A stretch of DNA of 24,469 bases, taken from contig CADCUZ010000134.1 of the NCBI GenBank assembly GCA_902806015.1, positions 1 to 24,469 on the forward strand, in the 5' to 3' direction. The notes under the pieces are model-generated. The model was not told the DNA's origin. It made no database searches and worked only from the letters and a program-made list of their open reading frames with translations. Below are positions 15,435-22,112 of the stretch, one piece after another. The number at the start of each line of letters is the position of its first letter. The stretch's first letter is position 1. The DNA is from an uncultured Rubrobacteraceae bacterium (GTDB lineage Bacteria; Actinomycetota; Rubrobacteria; Rubrobacterales; Rubrobacteraceae). Made by a program: the position numbers and the translations under genes.

Positions 15435-16011
15435 TCAGCGCCGTGGTCTGCGGAAGGTCGCCGTGTAGGTCTGCGGGTCCTCCGTCGAGTCGATCCTGTG
15501 CGCGGTGGTACAACCGTCGGACCAGGACTCGAAAACCCACAAGCGTCCGTCTGCGTCCTTCTGGCATGGGGCGTAGACGTTCGGATCGCAGCCCACCCAG
15601 GAAGACCAGCGTGCGCGGCACCCGGAACGCCTTCTCGTTAACCTTCAGCCTCAGATCCAGGGGCTGCATCAGGAATGTGAGATCCACCGTGTCGGGACGC
15701 AGCTCGATGGTCGTTGTCTTCTTGAGGCCGAGCGAGGCGGTGGCGTTCAGCCGGACCGCGAGGTAGTTCCCCGCCGGGTCGGTGGTGTCCAGGCCTCCGC
15801 CTGTCCTTGTACGAATACTTCTAGCCCGGCTTGCTGGTAACGACCTTGCGGCCGCCAGGCGTGGAGTCGAGCGCGGTCGGCAGGGGCACGTCCGTCACCC
15901 CGGTCTCCGAGAACCCGTCGCGTAGGGCCCGCGCGGAGCTCGCATACAACGCGCAGGCGAAGAGCCCTACAAGCAGAGATAAAACTAGGGGGAGGTAAGG
16001 CGTCCGATCAT
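15435..16011 (-). pseudogene. Remnant of a secreted PQQ-dependent sugar dehydrogenase
   Basis: On the minus strand, a signal-peptide-like segment (LVLSLLVGLFACALYASSA) is followed by GFSETGVTDVPLPTALDSTP and GGRKVVTSKPG. This matches the start of the glucose/sorbosone dehydrogenase beta-propeller. A TAG then ends the frame. The next readable part is the far C-terminal domain of the same family: TTDPAGNYLAVRLNATASLG, then LRLKVNEKAFRVPRTLVFLG. A one-base frameshift near 15595 moves to the frame with GRLWVFESWSDGC and DPQTYTATF, closing with TGA at 15435-15437. Almost the whole propeller is deleted, and the ATG at 16011 is also out of frame with the signal peptide. At least three lesions make it non-functional. 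Family assignment is from remembered motifs. Confidence 0.7.
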
Positions 16012-16177
16012 CTCAGGTCCTTATTGCTCTGCGGAGCAGAGTCGGTCCACGAGGGCAATTTAGTTTCACTTTTCGGGGCCTATCGTAAAACGTCTTTCTT
16101 TGTACATCGCTACCGCCGGATGGGATGGCGCCTCGGACCCCGGCACTCGCGCTCGTCCTCGCCGGACGGGCCGCAGG
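16012..16177. other. Intergenic stretch between the dehydrogenase remnant and a sulfotransferase
   Basis: No gene is seen. CTCTGC at 16027-16032 and GCAGAG at 16036-16041 form a 6-bp hairpin with a 3-nt loop. It is not followed by a U-tract on either strand, so a terminator role is weakly supported. The segment 16060-16110 is AT-richer than its surroundings. Confidence 0.5.
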
Positions 16178-17305
16178 CTACCAGCCGTCGTCCCCCTCGT
16201 AGCCGAGCCCGACGAGCAATTCTCCGGCCTTCTCCTTGAACACCTCTCTGTCCCGTCCGGTAAAGACGTTTTTCCAGTCGCCGGCCACGCCTTTCCTGAA
16301 GAACGAGGTGGCGTCCTCCTCGCCCCGCGTCCTGCCCCTGGAAAGCCTCTCGAAGCTGGCCGTGCCCACGCACCGCCGTACGGTCCCGGGGCCGGCTTCG
16401 GCCCCGAGAAAGCCCAGCAGGCGGGCCATCTCCGCTTTGGGCCTCTCAAGGAGGTCCTCGTACCTGACCTCGGAGTAGTTGTCGCCGAGAAGGGCGGGGC
16501 CGTCCTCGACCGTCCGGCCGACCCTGGCCGCCCATTCGGCGGCCATCCTCCCGAGCGAGTTACCGGCGAACACGCTCTCGCGCGTATCCGGGGGGCTGTT
16601 GAGGTAGGCCTCGCGTCTGGCTGTGGTGTCCTTTCTCTTTCCGAAGTTCCAGGAGTGGTGCACCGCCGAGACCGCCGCGTCCCTGCCGTCCCTGATTATG
16701 TGGATCACCCTGGCCTCGGGGTAGACGGAGGAAATCTCCTTTATCGTGTCGGGGGTCAGAAGCGGGGACTTGTCCCCCACCAGCCTCTTGCCGGTCTTGG
16801 AGAGCTCCGCCATGAGGAAGTAGTCCACGGCCATGCGGAGGAGGTTGTCCACGTGCTCGTCCGGGTCGTCTTCCCTGCTCCAGACGGACCTCTCGATCCA
16901 GAGCCTAAGGTATTCGGCGTCGAGCACGGCGTTGTAGAGCGAGCTCGGCGGCCTCTTCGCGTCGATCCTCTTGACGGACTCCTGCCTCCACCCGCGTCCG
17001 AAGAAGCGGCCCTCTCCCCTGCACAGGATCTCCGGGTGGGCGTCGAGCATGCGCATGAGCCAGGTCGTGCCGGACTTCTGCTGGCCCACGATAAAGAAGA
17101 CGGGTGTCTCTACGAGGCCCGGCCGCCCACCGTCGCCACCGGTCCGGGCCAGCTCCTTCCTGAGAGCGGCGATCTCCGCGTCCTTCACGGCGATCTGCCT
17201 CCGGGCCTGACTGCTAGCCCTCGACCGCAGGGCGCCCGCCGCGGCTCCAAGGGACGCCTTCGCCCCCCGGAGCGCCTCCACGGCCCTGCGGCCCCCGTCA
17301 GCCAC
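16178..17305 (-). CDS. Sulfotransferase with N-terminal helical region
   Basis: A 375-aa Sulfotransfer_1 protein. Residues 1-55 are basic and helical, with a short coiled-coil-like segment (RRQIAVKDAEIAALRKELAR). VFFIVGQQKSGTTWLMRML (69-87) is the 5'-PAPS loop with Lys78. VIHIIRDGRDAAVSAVHH is the 3'-phosphate motif, with the RDGRDxxxS form rather than the RNP form of the tandem triplet. RKGVAGDWKNVFT near the C-terminus is the RKGxxGDWK motif typical of cytosolic-type and many bacterial sulfotransferases, contacting PAPS. The GTG at 17305 overlaps the rmlD stop by 8 bp, so translation is likely coupled. It is the last intact gene of the second minus-strand series. Confidence 0.92.
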   Translation of the reverse strand: MADGGRRAVEALRGAKASLGAAAGALRSRASSQARRQIAVKDAEIAALRKELARTGGDGGRPGLVETPVFFIVGQQKSGTTWLMRMLDAHPEILCRGEGRFFGRGWRQESVKRIDAKRPPSSLYNAVLDAEYLRLWIERSVWSREDDPDEHVDNLLRMAVDYFLMAELSKTGKRLVGDKSPLLTPDTIKEISSVYPEARVIHIIRDGRDAAVSAVHHSWNFGKRKDTTARREAYLNSPPDTRESVFAGNSLGRMAAEWAARVGRTVEDGPALLGDNYSEVRYEDLLERPKAEMARLLGFLGAEAGPGTVRRCVGTASFERLSRGRTRGEEDATSFFRKGVAGDWKNVFTGRDREVFKEKAGELLVGLGYEGDDGW

Positions 17306-18146
17306 GGGCGACGCCGCGGCCCGCGGCCTCCCGCTCCACGTAGTCCGCGAGCGCCTCCCTCCAGCTGCGAAGCTCCGGGTTCCCCAAGGTGGAGAGGACC
17401 CCGTTCGCCGGCCGCGCCGCCGGCAGGGGATACTCCGAGGCGGGGACGGGGACTACCTCGACCTCGACGCCGGCGAGGCGGAAGATCTCACACGCGAACT
17501 CGTACCAGGAGCAGGACCCGGCGTTGGTCACGTGGTAGAGCCCGTAGCGCCCGGCCTCGACGATCCCGGCGATGCCCTCGGCCAGGTCGCGGGCGCAGGT
17601 GGGCGAGAGGTACTCGTCGTCCTTGACCCGGAGCCGGTCGCGCTCCCCGGCCACGCGCAGCATGGTGCGTACGAAGTTGTGTCCCAGCCCGTAGACGCCT
17701 GCGGTGCGGACGACGTACCAGCGGTTCGTGAGCCTCATGATGTGCTCTTCGCCAGCGAGCTTGGTGCGACCGTAGACGCTTACGGGCCGCGCGGGGTCGA
17801 AGGGCTCGTAGGGCCTCTGGCACTCCCCGTCGAAGACGTAGTTGGTGCTAACGTGCAGCAGGTCGCAGCCCCGGCGCCCGCAGGCCTGGGCCAGGTTGCG
17901 CGGCCCGAGGGCGTTGACCCCGTACGCCAGCCGTGGCTCCTCCTCGCAGCCGTCCACATCCGTGTAGGCCGCGGCGTTAACGACGAGTCCCGGCGAGTGC
18001 TCCTCCACCGCCCGTTCCACGGCTTCGGCGTCGGCGACGTCGAGCGCGCGCCGGTCGAGCGCCGTCACCTCGTGGCCGCGCCCTGGCAGCATCCCGGCCA
18101 GCTCGCGCCCGAGCTGGCCGTTCGAGCCGGTTATGAGGACCTTCAT
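17298..18146 (-). CDS. rmlD: dTDP-4-dehydrorhamnose reductase
   Basis: A 282-aa SDR-superfamily reductase, the usual RmlD length. It reduces dTDP-4-dehydro-L-rhamnose to dTDP-L-rhamnose using NAD(P)H. VLITGSNGQLGREL (3-16) is the nucleotide-binding glycine motif. NAAAYTDVDGCE (57-68) and VNALGPRNLA (78-87) are family signatures. STNYVFDG (100-107) holds the catalytic Thr, and YGRTK (125-129) is the Tyr/Lys pair. The usual Asp of STDYVFDG is Asn102 here. The ATG at 18146 has GGAG 11 nt upstream and follows the GT4 stop by 24 bp. No rmlA, rmlB or rmlC is in view. It indicates rhamnose in the glycan made by the neighbouring transferases. Confidence 0.92.
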   Translation of the reverse strand: MKVLITGSNGQLGRELAGMLPGRGHEVTALDRRALDVADAEAVERAVEEHSPGLVVNAAAYTDVDGCEEEPRLAYGVNALGPRNLAQACGRRGCDLLHVSTNYVFDGECQRPYEPFDPARPVSVYGRTKLAGEEHIMRLTNRWYVVRTAGVYGLGHNFVRTMLRVAGERDRLRVKDDEYLSPTCARDLAEGIAGIVEAGRYGLYHVTNAGSCSWYEFACEIFRLAGVEVEVVPVPASEYPLPAARPANGVLSTLGNPELRSWREALADYVEREAAGRGVARG

Positions 18147-18170
18147 GCCGACAGAATCTCCGCTATCTCC

Positions 18171-19526
18171 CTAGTACCTCGACCGCTCCTGAAGGAGCGT
18201 ATCATAGAGTTCCAACAGCTCGTCCGCGTACTCGCCGACGGTCTTTACGGGCCCGATCCCGTCGCGGAGCTTCGCCAGCAGGCCCGTTTCTTCGGCCAGC
18301 CGCCGCAGTTGCCCGGCGAGGTCCTTGGGGTCTTCGAGCCCGAAGAGCAGGCCGTTCTCTCCGTGCTCGACGAACTCGGACATTCCCCCGAGGTCGGTGG
18401 CGACCACCGGTATCCCGGCCGCGAAGGCCTCGAAGATCACGCCCGGCGCGTTCTCGTACCAGCGGGACGGCACCACGAGGGCGTCGATCCCCTCGAGGAC
18501 GCCGCGCAGCTCCCCGCGCGAGAAGGCACCGGGAAAGGAGATCCTCCTGTCGCCCGCGGCGAGGCCGCGCAGCCCCCGGGCGTAGGGCTCGTAGCCCTGC
18601 TCGCTGCCGTGGACCGATAGGGTGACGTCTATCGAGCCCGGCAGCATCCGGAAGGCCCGCACGAGCGTGTCGGGGCCCTTGTGGGGCGCTAAAGTACCGA
18701 CGAACCCGAGCCGGAGCGTCGGGGAGGGGCGCCGCCCGGCGGAGGCCCCGGCGACGTGGGAGGTGTCCACGCCGTAGTGGGAGACCCGTATCTTCTCCCC
18801 CCCGATGCCGTTTGCGCCGAGCAGGTCCCGCGCGAGCCGGGTGTACGCGAGGACCCGGTCCACGAGCTCCATCTTCTCCCTTATGTAAGTCGGACGCTCC
18901 CGCACCGCCCCCACCTGGCGCAGCGGGAAGGAGCCGCGCGAGAGGGGCGTGCGAGAGAGCCTGTCCGCGCCGGCGGGGACCACGCCTGGCATCAGGCTTG
19001 CAACCCTCCTCACGCGCCCGTCCGCGCTCCGGCTGGCTATGCACCGGATGCAGTGGGAAACCTCGGGCCCCTCACACATAACGCCGTCGTGCCTTTTAAG
19101 GTCCACCACGGGACACACCGTCCAGAAGTCCGCCGCCGTGAAGACTACGGGCAGCCCGGCCTCCTTGAAGACAGGCAGGACGCCCGCCGAGAGACCCTGA
19201 AGGTGCATGGCGTGGATCACGTCCGGGACCACCCGCCGCACGTACTCCCCCGTCTTACGGGCCATGTCGTCGTTCCGGTAGTTCAGCTCGTAGGGGCGGG
19301 AGAGGCCCTCCGCGGGGCGGCCGATCCTGCGGACGGGCACCCCCTCGTACTCGTAGTCCTCGGTCTCGCCGGGCCCGAGGTCGCTGTGGGGAGCGGTGCG
19401 CCTGGCGGCCAGCACGTAAGGCTCGTGCCCGCGGGCCATAAGCTCTCGGGCCAAGCCTAACGTAACGACCTCGACGCCGGCGCGGCTCTCGGGGAAGAAC
19501 TGGTGGGCGACGAACAGGACCCTCAA
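18171..19526 (-). CDS. Family 4 glycosyltransferase
   Basis: A 451-aa GT-B enzyme. RVLFVAHQFFPESRAGVEV (2-20) is the N-terminal strand and acceptor loop. A Cys-containing insert at 138-162 (with HCIRC at 158-162) is found in a subset of GT4 proteins and could bind metal or stabilise a loop. LRLGFVGTLAPHKGPDTL at 271-288 starts the donor domain. YENAPGVIFEAFAAG contains the E-x7-E pair (Glu358, Glu366), then PVVATDLGGMSEFV. The start is a TTG at 19526, the first start codon before the conserved strand. Its ribosome-binding site is weak, but it overlaps by 4 bp (TTGA) the stop of a possible 39-codon reading frame. It sits just before rmlD, so it may transfer rhamnose or build the chain that is then sulfated. 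Confidence 0.9.
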   Translation of the reverse strand: MRVLFVAHQFFPESRAGVEVVTLGLARELMARGHEPYVLAARRTAPHSDLGPGETEDYEYEGVPVRRIGRPAEGLSRPYELNYRNDDMARKTGEYVRRVVPDVIHAMHLQGLSAGVLPVFKEAGLPVVFTAADFWTVCPVVDLKRHDGVMCEGPEVSHCIRCIASRSADGRVRRVASLMPGVVPAGADRLSRTPLSRGSFPLRQVGAVRERPTYIREKMELVDRVLAYTRLARDLLGANGIGGEKIRVSHYGVDTSHVAGASAGRRPSPTLRLGFVGTLAPHKGPDTLVRAFRMLPGSIDVTLSVHGSEQGYEPYARGLRGLAAGDRRISFPGAFSRGELRGVLEGIDALVVPSRWYENAPGVIFEAFAAGIPVVATDLGGMSEFVEHGENGLLFGLEDPKDLAGQLRRLAEETGLLAKLRDGIGPVKTVGEYADELLELYDTLLQERSRY

Positions 19527-19642
19527 ACCCCATACCCCGGCGTCGCAAGCAGGCCCCGTCGCCCCGGAAGCGCCATTCCTCGGCCTTCGTCGCCGCGACC
19601 GAGCCCTTTTCCAACGTAAGCGCTGACCTCCTTCCTGACCAT
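19523..19642 (-). CDS. Possible small leader reading frame (39 aa) coupled to the GT4 gene
   Basis: An ATG at 19642 is preceded by GAGAGGG with 7-nt spacing. It opens a 39-codon frame (MVRKEVSAYVGKGLGRGDEG...) whose TGA overlaps the GT4 start as TTGA. The peptide is basic and Gly-rich with no recognised domain, and its third-position GC (about two thirds) is lower than in neighbouring genes. It may only be a coupling device for the weak GT4 start, or chance. Confidence 0.25.
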   Translation of the reverse strand: MVRKEVSAYVGKGLGRGDEGRGMALPGRRGLLATPGYGV

Positions 19643-19825
19643 GCCCCTACCCTCTCACCAAGCTCCGGCGTAGCCGGCAAACCGCGCCCCGTCTCCGACC
19701 CGGAAGGCGAGGCTAGGTACCGGCTCGCGTTTCTCTCGCGCGTAATGAATAGTACACCCGGCCGCACTGGTTGCCCGTGTCGAGCCCGCCTCCGGTCGGT
19801 GGGGGGACGGCGGTTGCAGGCATGT
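19643..19825. other. Intergenic region upstream of the GT4 gene
   Basis: Apart from the possible small frame described at 19523-19642, no gene is supported between the two glycosyltransferases. A TACTAT at 19749-19754 (minus strand) resembles a -10 element preceded by TG, but no -35 is found, so no promoter is claimed. Confidence 0.4.
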
Positions 19826-20794
19826 TCAGATGCCCTTGCCGAGAAATTCGTGGAGGCTGGCGGAGATCCCGAAATCCTTTCGTCTTCTCCGGCTTCTGCG
19901 GGTTGCCAGGTAGGCGCCGGCCTGGGCGCAGAGGGCGTACCTGGCGGCTAGCAGCAGGGACCGGGGAGGCGACGGCGCCCCCCCGCCTTCGCGGCGGAGG
20001 CTGAGGTAGAGGTGGGCGGCTGTGCGCAGCGCGTTCAGGAGCAGTCGGGCGAGGCTCGGCGTCGGGACGAGGCCGAAGAGGTCCATCAAGAGCAGGCCGT
20101 CCGCGTAGTGACGCCTGAGGTCGTAGAGGGCGCCCCGTTCGTGTGAGTGAAGGACGGCGGAGCGCGGCTCATACACGAGTTTGTGGCCCGCCTCGACGGC
20201 CCTCTTGCCCCACCGGAGGTCTTCGCCGAAGGCCGTCCTCTTGAAGGGGATGCCCTCCCACACCGAACGGCGCACGCATGAGCTCACGTTGTCGAAGGTG
20301 GCGAGCGAGCGCTGGGCGGCCGGGGGGAGATCGTGGTAGTGGTCGCCGGCGTACTGCTCCCTGCGCTCGGGGGCGGCGGTGGGCCATCCCTTGACCAGGG
20401 CCCGGGCCAGCGGGCTGCTCCTAGGGTGCGGGATCTGTCGTCCGTACACGCCGGCTACCGCGTCGTCCCGGTCGAGGACCTCGACCATGGTCGCCAGCCA
20501 ACCGTCATCCACCGGCAGGGCGTCCTGCACGACAAAGGCGACGTACTCGCCAGCGGCGAGGAAGATGCCCAGGTTGCGGGCCGCCCCGTGATCGAACGCT
20601 TCGTGCGGTATGCGGTGGACGGCGGCGCCGTGGCGCCCGGCCAGTTCTGCGGTGCCGTCCGCGGAGCCCGAATCAACGACAAGGACCTCGTACCCGAAGT
20701 CCGTCCGCTGGGCGGCGAGCCTGCCGAGCAGCTCACCCAAGCAGGGACCGGCGTTGAAGGTGAGTACAACGACCGAGGCCCTCGGCGCGCTCAA
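19826..20794 (-). CDS. Family 2 glycosyltransferase, rhamnosyltransferase-like
   Basis: A 322-aa GT-A protein. SVVVLTFNAGPCLGELL (7-23) and VVDSGSADGT (39-48) form the NDP-sugar-binding unit. DHGAARNLGIFLAAGEYVAF is the helix typical of rhamnosyltransferases of this family. QDALPVDDGW (90-99) replaces the DxD with the QDA form seen in WbbL-like and rhamnosyltransferase enzymes, and GEDLRWGKRAVEAG (190-203) carries the catalytic-base ED motif. The C-terminal 80 residues are basic and probably associate with the membrane. The TTG at 20794 overlaps the upstream sulfotransferase TGA by 4 bp (TTGA), implying coupling. With rmlD nearby, rhamnose transfer is a reasonable inference but is not proven. 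Confidence 0.88.
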   Translation of the reverse strand: MSAPRASVVVLTFNAGPCLGELLGRLAAQRTDFGYEVLVVDSGSADGTAELAGRHGAAVHRIPHEAFDHGAARNLGIFLAAGEYVAFVVQDALPVDDGWLATMVEVLDRDDAVAGVYGRQIPHPRSSPLARALVKGWPTAAPERREQYAGDHYHDLPPAAQRSLATFDNVSSCVRRSVWEGIPFKRTAFGEDLRWGKRAVEAGHKLVYEPRSAVLHSHERGALYDLRRHYADGLLLMDLFGLVPTPSLARLLLNALRTAAHLYLSLRREGGGAPSPPRSLLLAARYALCAQAGAYLATRRSRRRRKDFGISASLHEFLGKGI

Positions 20795-21792
20795 CCTTCG
20801 GGGTAGAACCTCTCAAGCAGGGAGGCGGTTATCTTCTCCACCACCTCGGCCTGCCTCGGGGTCAGGTCTTCCCTCCAGCCGCCCGGCGTTCCCTTGCGGT
20901 AGAATTTGCCCTTGCCCTTCTCCCCCGCCGGCACGTTCTTCCACGAGTGCCTCTCCGCCACCCGGGCCAGCTCGGCCTCTCCTACAGGGATCCGCAACTC
21001 CGAGTAGATGCGGCGCAGGCAGCCCGCGGTGTCCGCCAACAGGTCCTCGTACAGGACCAGCGCCTTCGGCCCGCGGTGGTCGTCGTAGGCGCGGCTGGCG
21101 TTCTCCGCGCCCCTGCGGTAGGCGCGGGCCCGCATGCCGACGAAGGCGTTGGGTCTCTTGCCGGCCCTGCCGCCGTTCCGGCTCTCGTAGAGCCAGCCCC
21201 CTTCCCCGGCGGCGTCCAGGACCGAGGCGACCACGTCCCTGGGGTCTCTTATGAGCAGGATCATGCGGCTCTCGGGCAGGGCCTCCATGATAAGCGAGGC
21301 CCCCACGGAGCCGTTGGGTTCCTTGACGATGAGGTATTCGTCGGCGCCGAGGCGGGGGTTGGAGTACGAGGCGCCGTCCAGGACGAAGTTCCTTATGGAC
21401 CGGACCCAGCCCCTCCTGATGGGATCGCCCATGATGAAATCGGCAGAACGCCTGTTCTCCTTCGGGGCCCAGGCGTAAAACTCGCCGAACAGGCGGCCGA
21501 CCATCGGCTCCTCCCAGACTCTGGCGCCGCCTACCTCCCCCATCATGCTGCGAAGCCAGGTGCTGCCGCTGCGCCCGGAGCCGAAGATCCAGACCATCTT
21601 CTCCGGGTCGATCCCGCCGGCCCTGATGCCGCCCCCACCGAGCCTCGACCGCAAGCGGCCCAGCTCCAGGTAGGCTCGCCGGCGCTGGCCGGAGAGCCCT
21701 TCGTAGAGCCGGACGAGCGTCCGGCTGCTCTTGCCCGCCCGTCGCAGGTCCCGACCGAGCCGCCGGGCCAGCTCCTTCAATCCCTCAGTCAT
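20791..21792 (-). CDS. Sulfotransferase family protein
   Basis: A 333-aa P-loop sulfotransferase. Residues 1-55 are a basic helical N-terminal extension. MVWIFGSGRSGSTWLRSMM (66-84) is the 5'-PAPS loop. EYLIVKEPNGSVGA and MILLIRDPRDVVASVLD follow; the latter is the 3'-phosphate motif with Arg and Ser. FYRKGTPGGWREDLT near the C-terminus corresponds to the RKGxxGxWK PAPS-contact motif. The ATG at 21792 is preferred over a GTG at 21801 because GGTGGAG lies just upstream of the ATG. It is the first gene of the second minus-strand series, diverging from the amidase promoter. The P-loop differs in form from the tandem triplet, so this is an independent lineage of sulfotransferase. Confidence 0.9.
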   Translation of the reverse strand: MTEGLKELARRLGRDLRRAGKSSRTLVRLYEGLSGQRRRAYLELGRLRSRLGGGGIRAGGIDPEKMVWIFGSGRSGSTWLRSMMGEVGGARVWEEPMVGRLFGEFYAWAPKENRRSADFIMGDPIRRGWVRSIRNFVLDGASYSNPRLGADEYLIVKEPNGSVGASLIMEALPESRMILLIRDPRDVVASVLDAAGEGGWLYESRNGGRAGKRPNAFVGMRARAYRRGAENASRAYDDHRGPKALVLYEDLLADTAGCLRRIYSELRIPVGEAELARVAERHSWKNVPAGEKGKGKFYRKGTPGGWREDLTPRQAEVVEKITASLLERFYPEG

Positions 21793-22101
21793 CGTCTCCA
21801 CCGGGCACCGTGGACATACTCCCGGACTGCCGTCCCTCCGCCGTCTTCGCGCCCTCCGTCGTGAGAGCTTTCCGAGAGTGTGTCATAGAGCCCTTAACAT
21901 TTCTCCGCCGTTCCCCGATAATAGGCATCAGTACAATGCCACGTGTTGCCCGGAGGGGGAAACTTGTGTTACGAAGCATCGGTACCTTCGTCCGTTCTGT
22001 TGGCCTCAGCCATGGTGGCGCGGACGCCGCAGGGTTTTGCCGGCCCGACGGTGCGAGAAACCCGTTGGGGGGCGTTGCACGGGAGATGAAAGAGGGGGGA
22101 G
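21793..22101. other. Divergent intergenic region with leader of the amidase gene
   Basis: The region holds one strong-looking plus-strand promoter, a leader of about 170 nt and a possible 48-codon reading frame, listed separately. GGGTTT at 22032-22037 and AAACCC at 22058-22063 could form a hairpin in the leader, with an inner stem at 22039-22042 and 22049-22052. No convincing promoter for the minus-strand sulfotransferase is seen. Confidence 0.5.
21894..21922 (+). promoter_or_regulatory. Strong candidate sigma-A promoter for the amidase
   Basis: TTAACA (21894-21899) and GATAAT (21917-21922) each match consensus at five of six positions and are separated by exactly 17 bp. The start of transcription would be near 21929. 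This is the best housekeeping-type promoter in the window. Confidence 0.65.
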
Positions 22102-22112
22102 ATGTTTCCTGA
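21966..22112 (+). CDS. Possible small leader protein (48 aa) overlapping the amidase start
   Basis: A GTG at 21966 is preceded at 6 nt by GGAGGGGG (21952-21959). The frame runs 48 codons (MLRSIGTFVRSVGLSHGGAD...) and its TGA lies 11 bp inside the amidase frame, so translation of the two could be coupled. No domain is recognised and the peptide has one Cys. The strong ribosome-binding site is the main evidence. It could be a genuine small protein, a translational leader, or chance in GC-rich DNA. Confidence 0.35.
   Translation: MLRSIGTFVRSVGLSHGGADAAGFCRPDGARNPLGGVAREMKEGGDVS

Noticed and set aside
16027..16041. Hairpin as a rho-independent terminator of the second minus-strand series
   Set aside because: The stem is 6 bp with a 3-nt loop and no U-tract follows on either strand.
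16100..17626. A 508-codon plus-strand open frame
   Set aside because: It is antisense to a sulfotransferase with complete PAPS motifs and ends in low-complexity Arg/Pro/Gly sequence.
21930..22101. A known riboswitch (cyclic di-AMP or cyclic di-GMP type) in the amidase leader
   Set aside because: I compared the leader with the conserved cores of these classes from memory and found only a simple hairpin, so no riboswitch is claimed.
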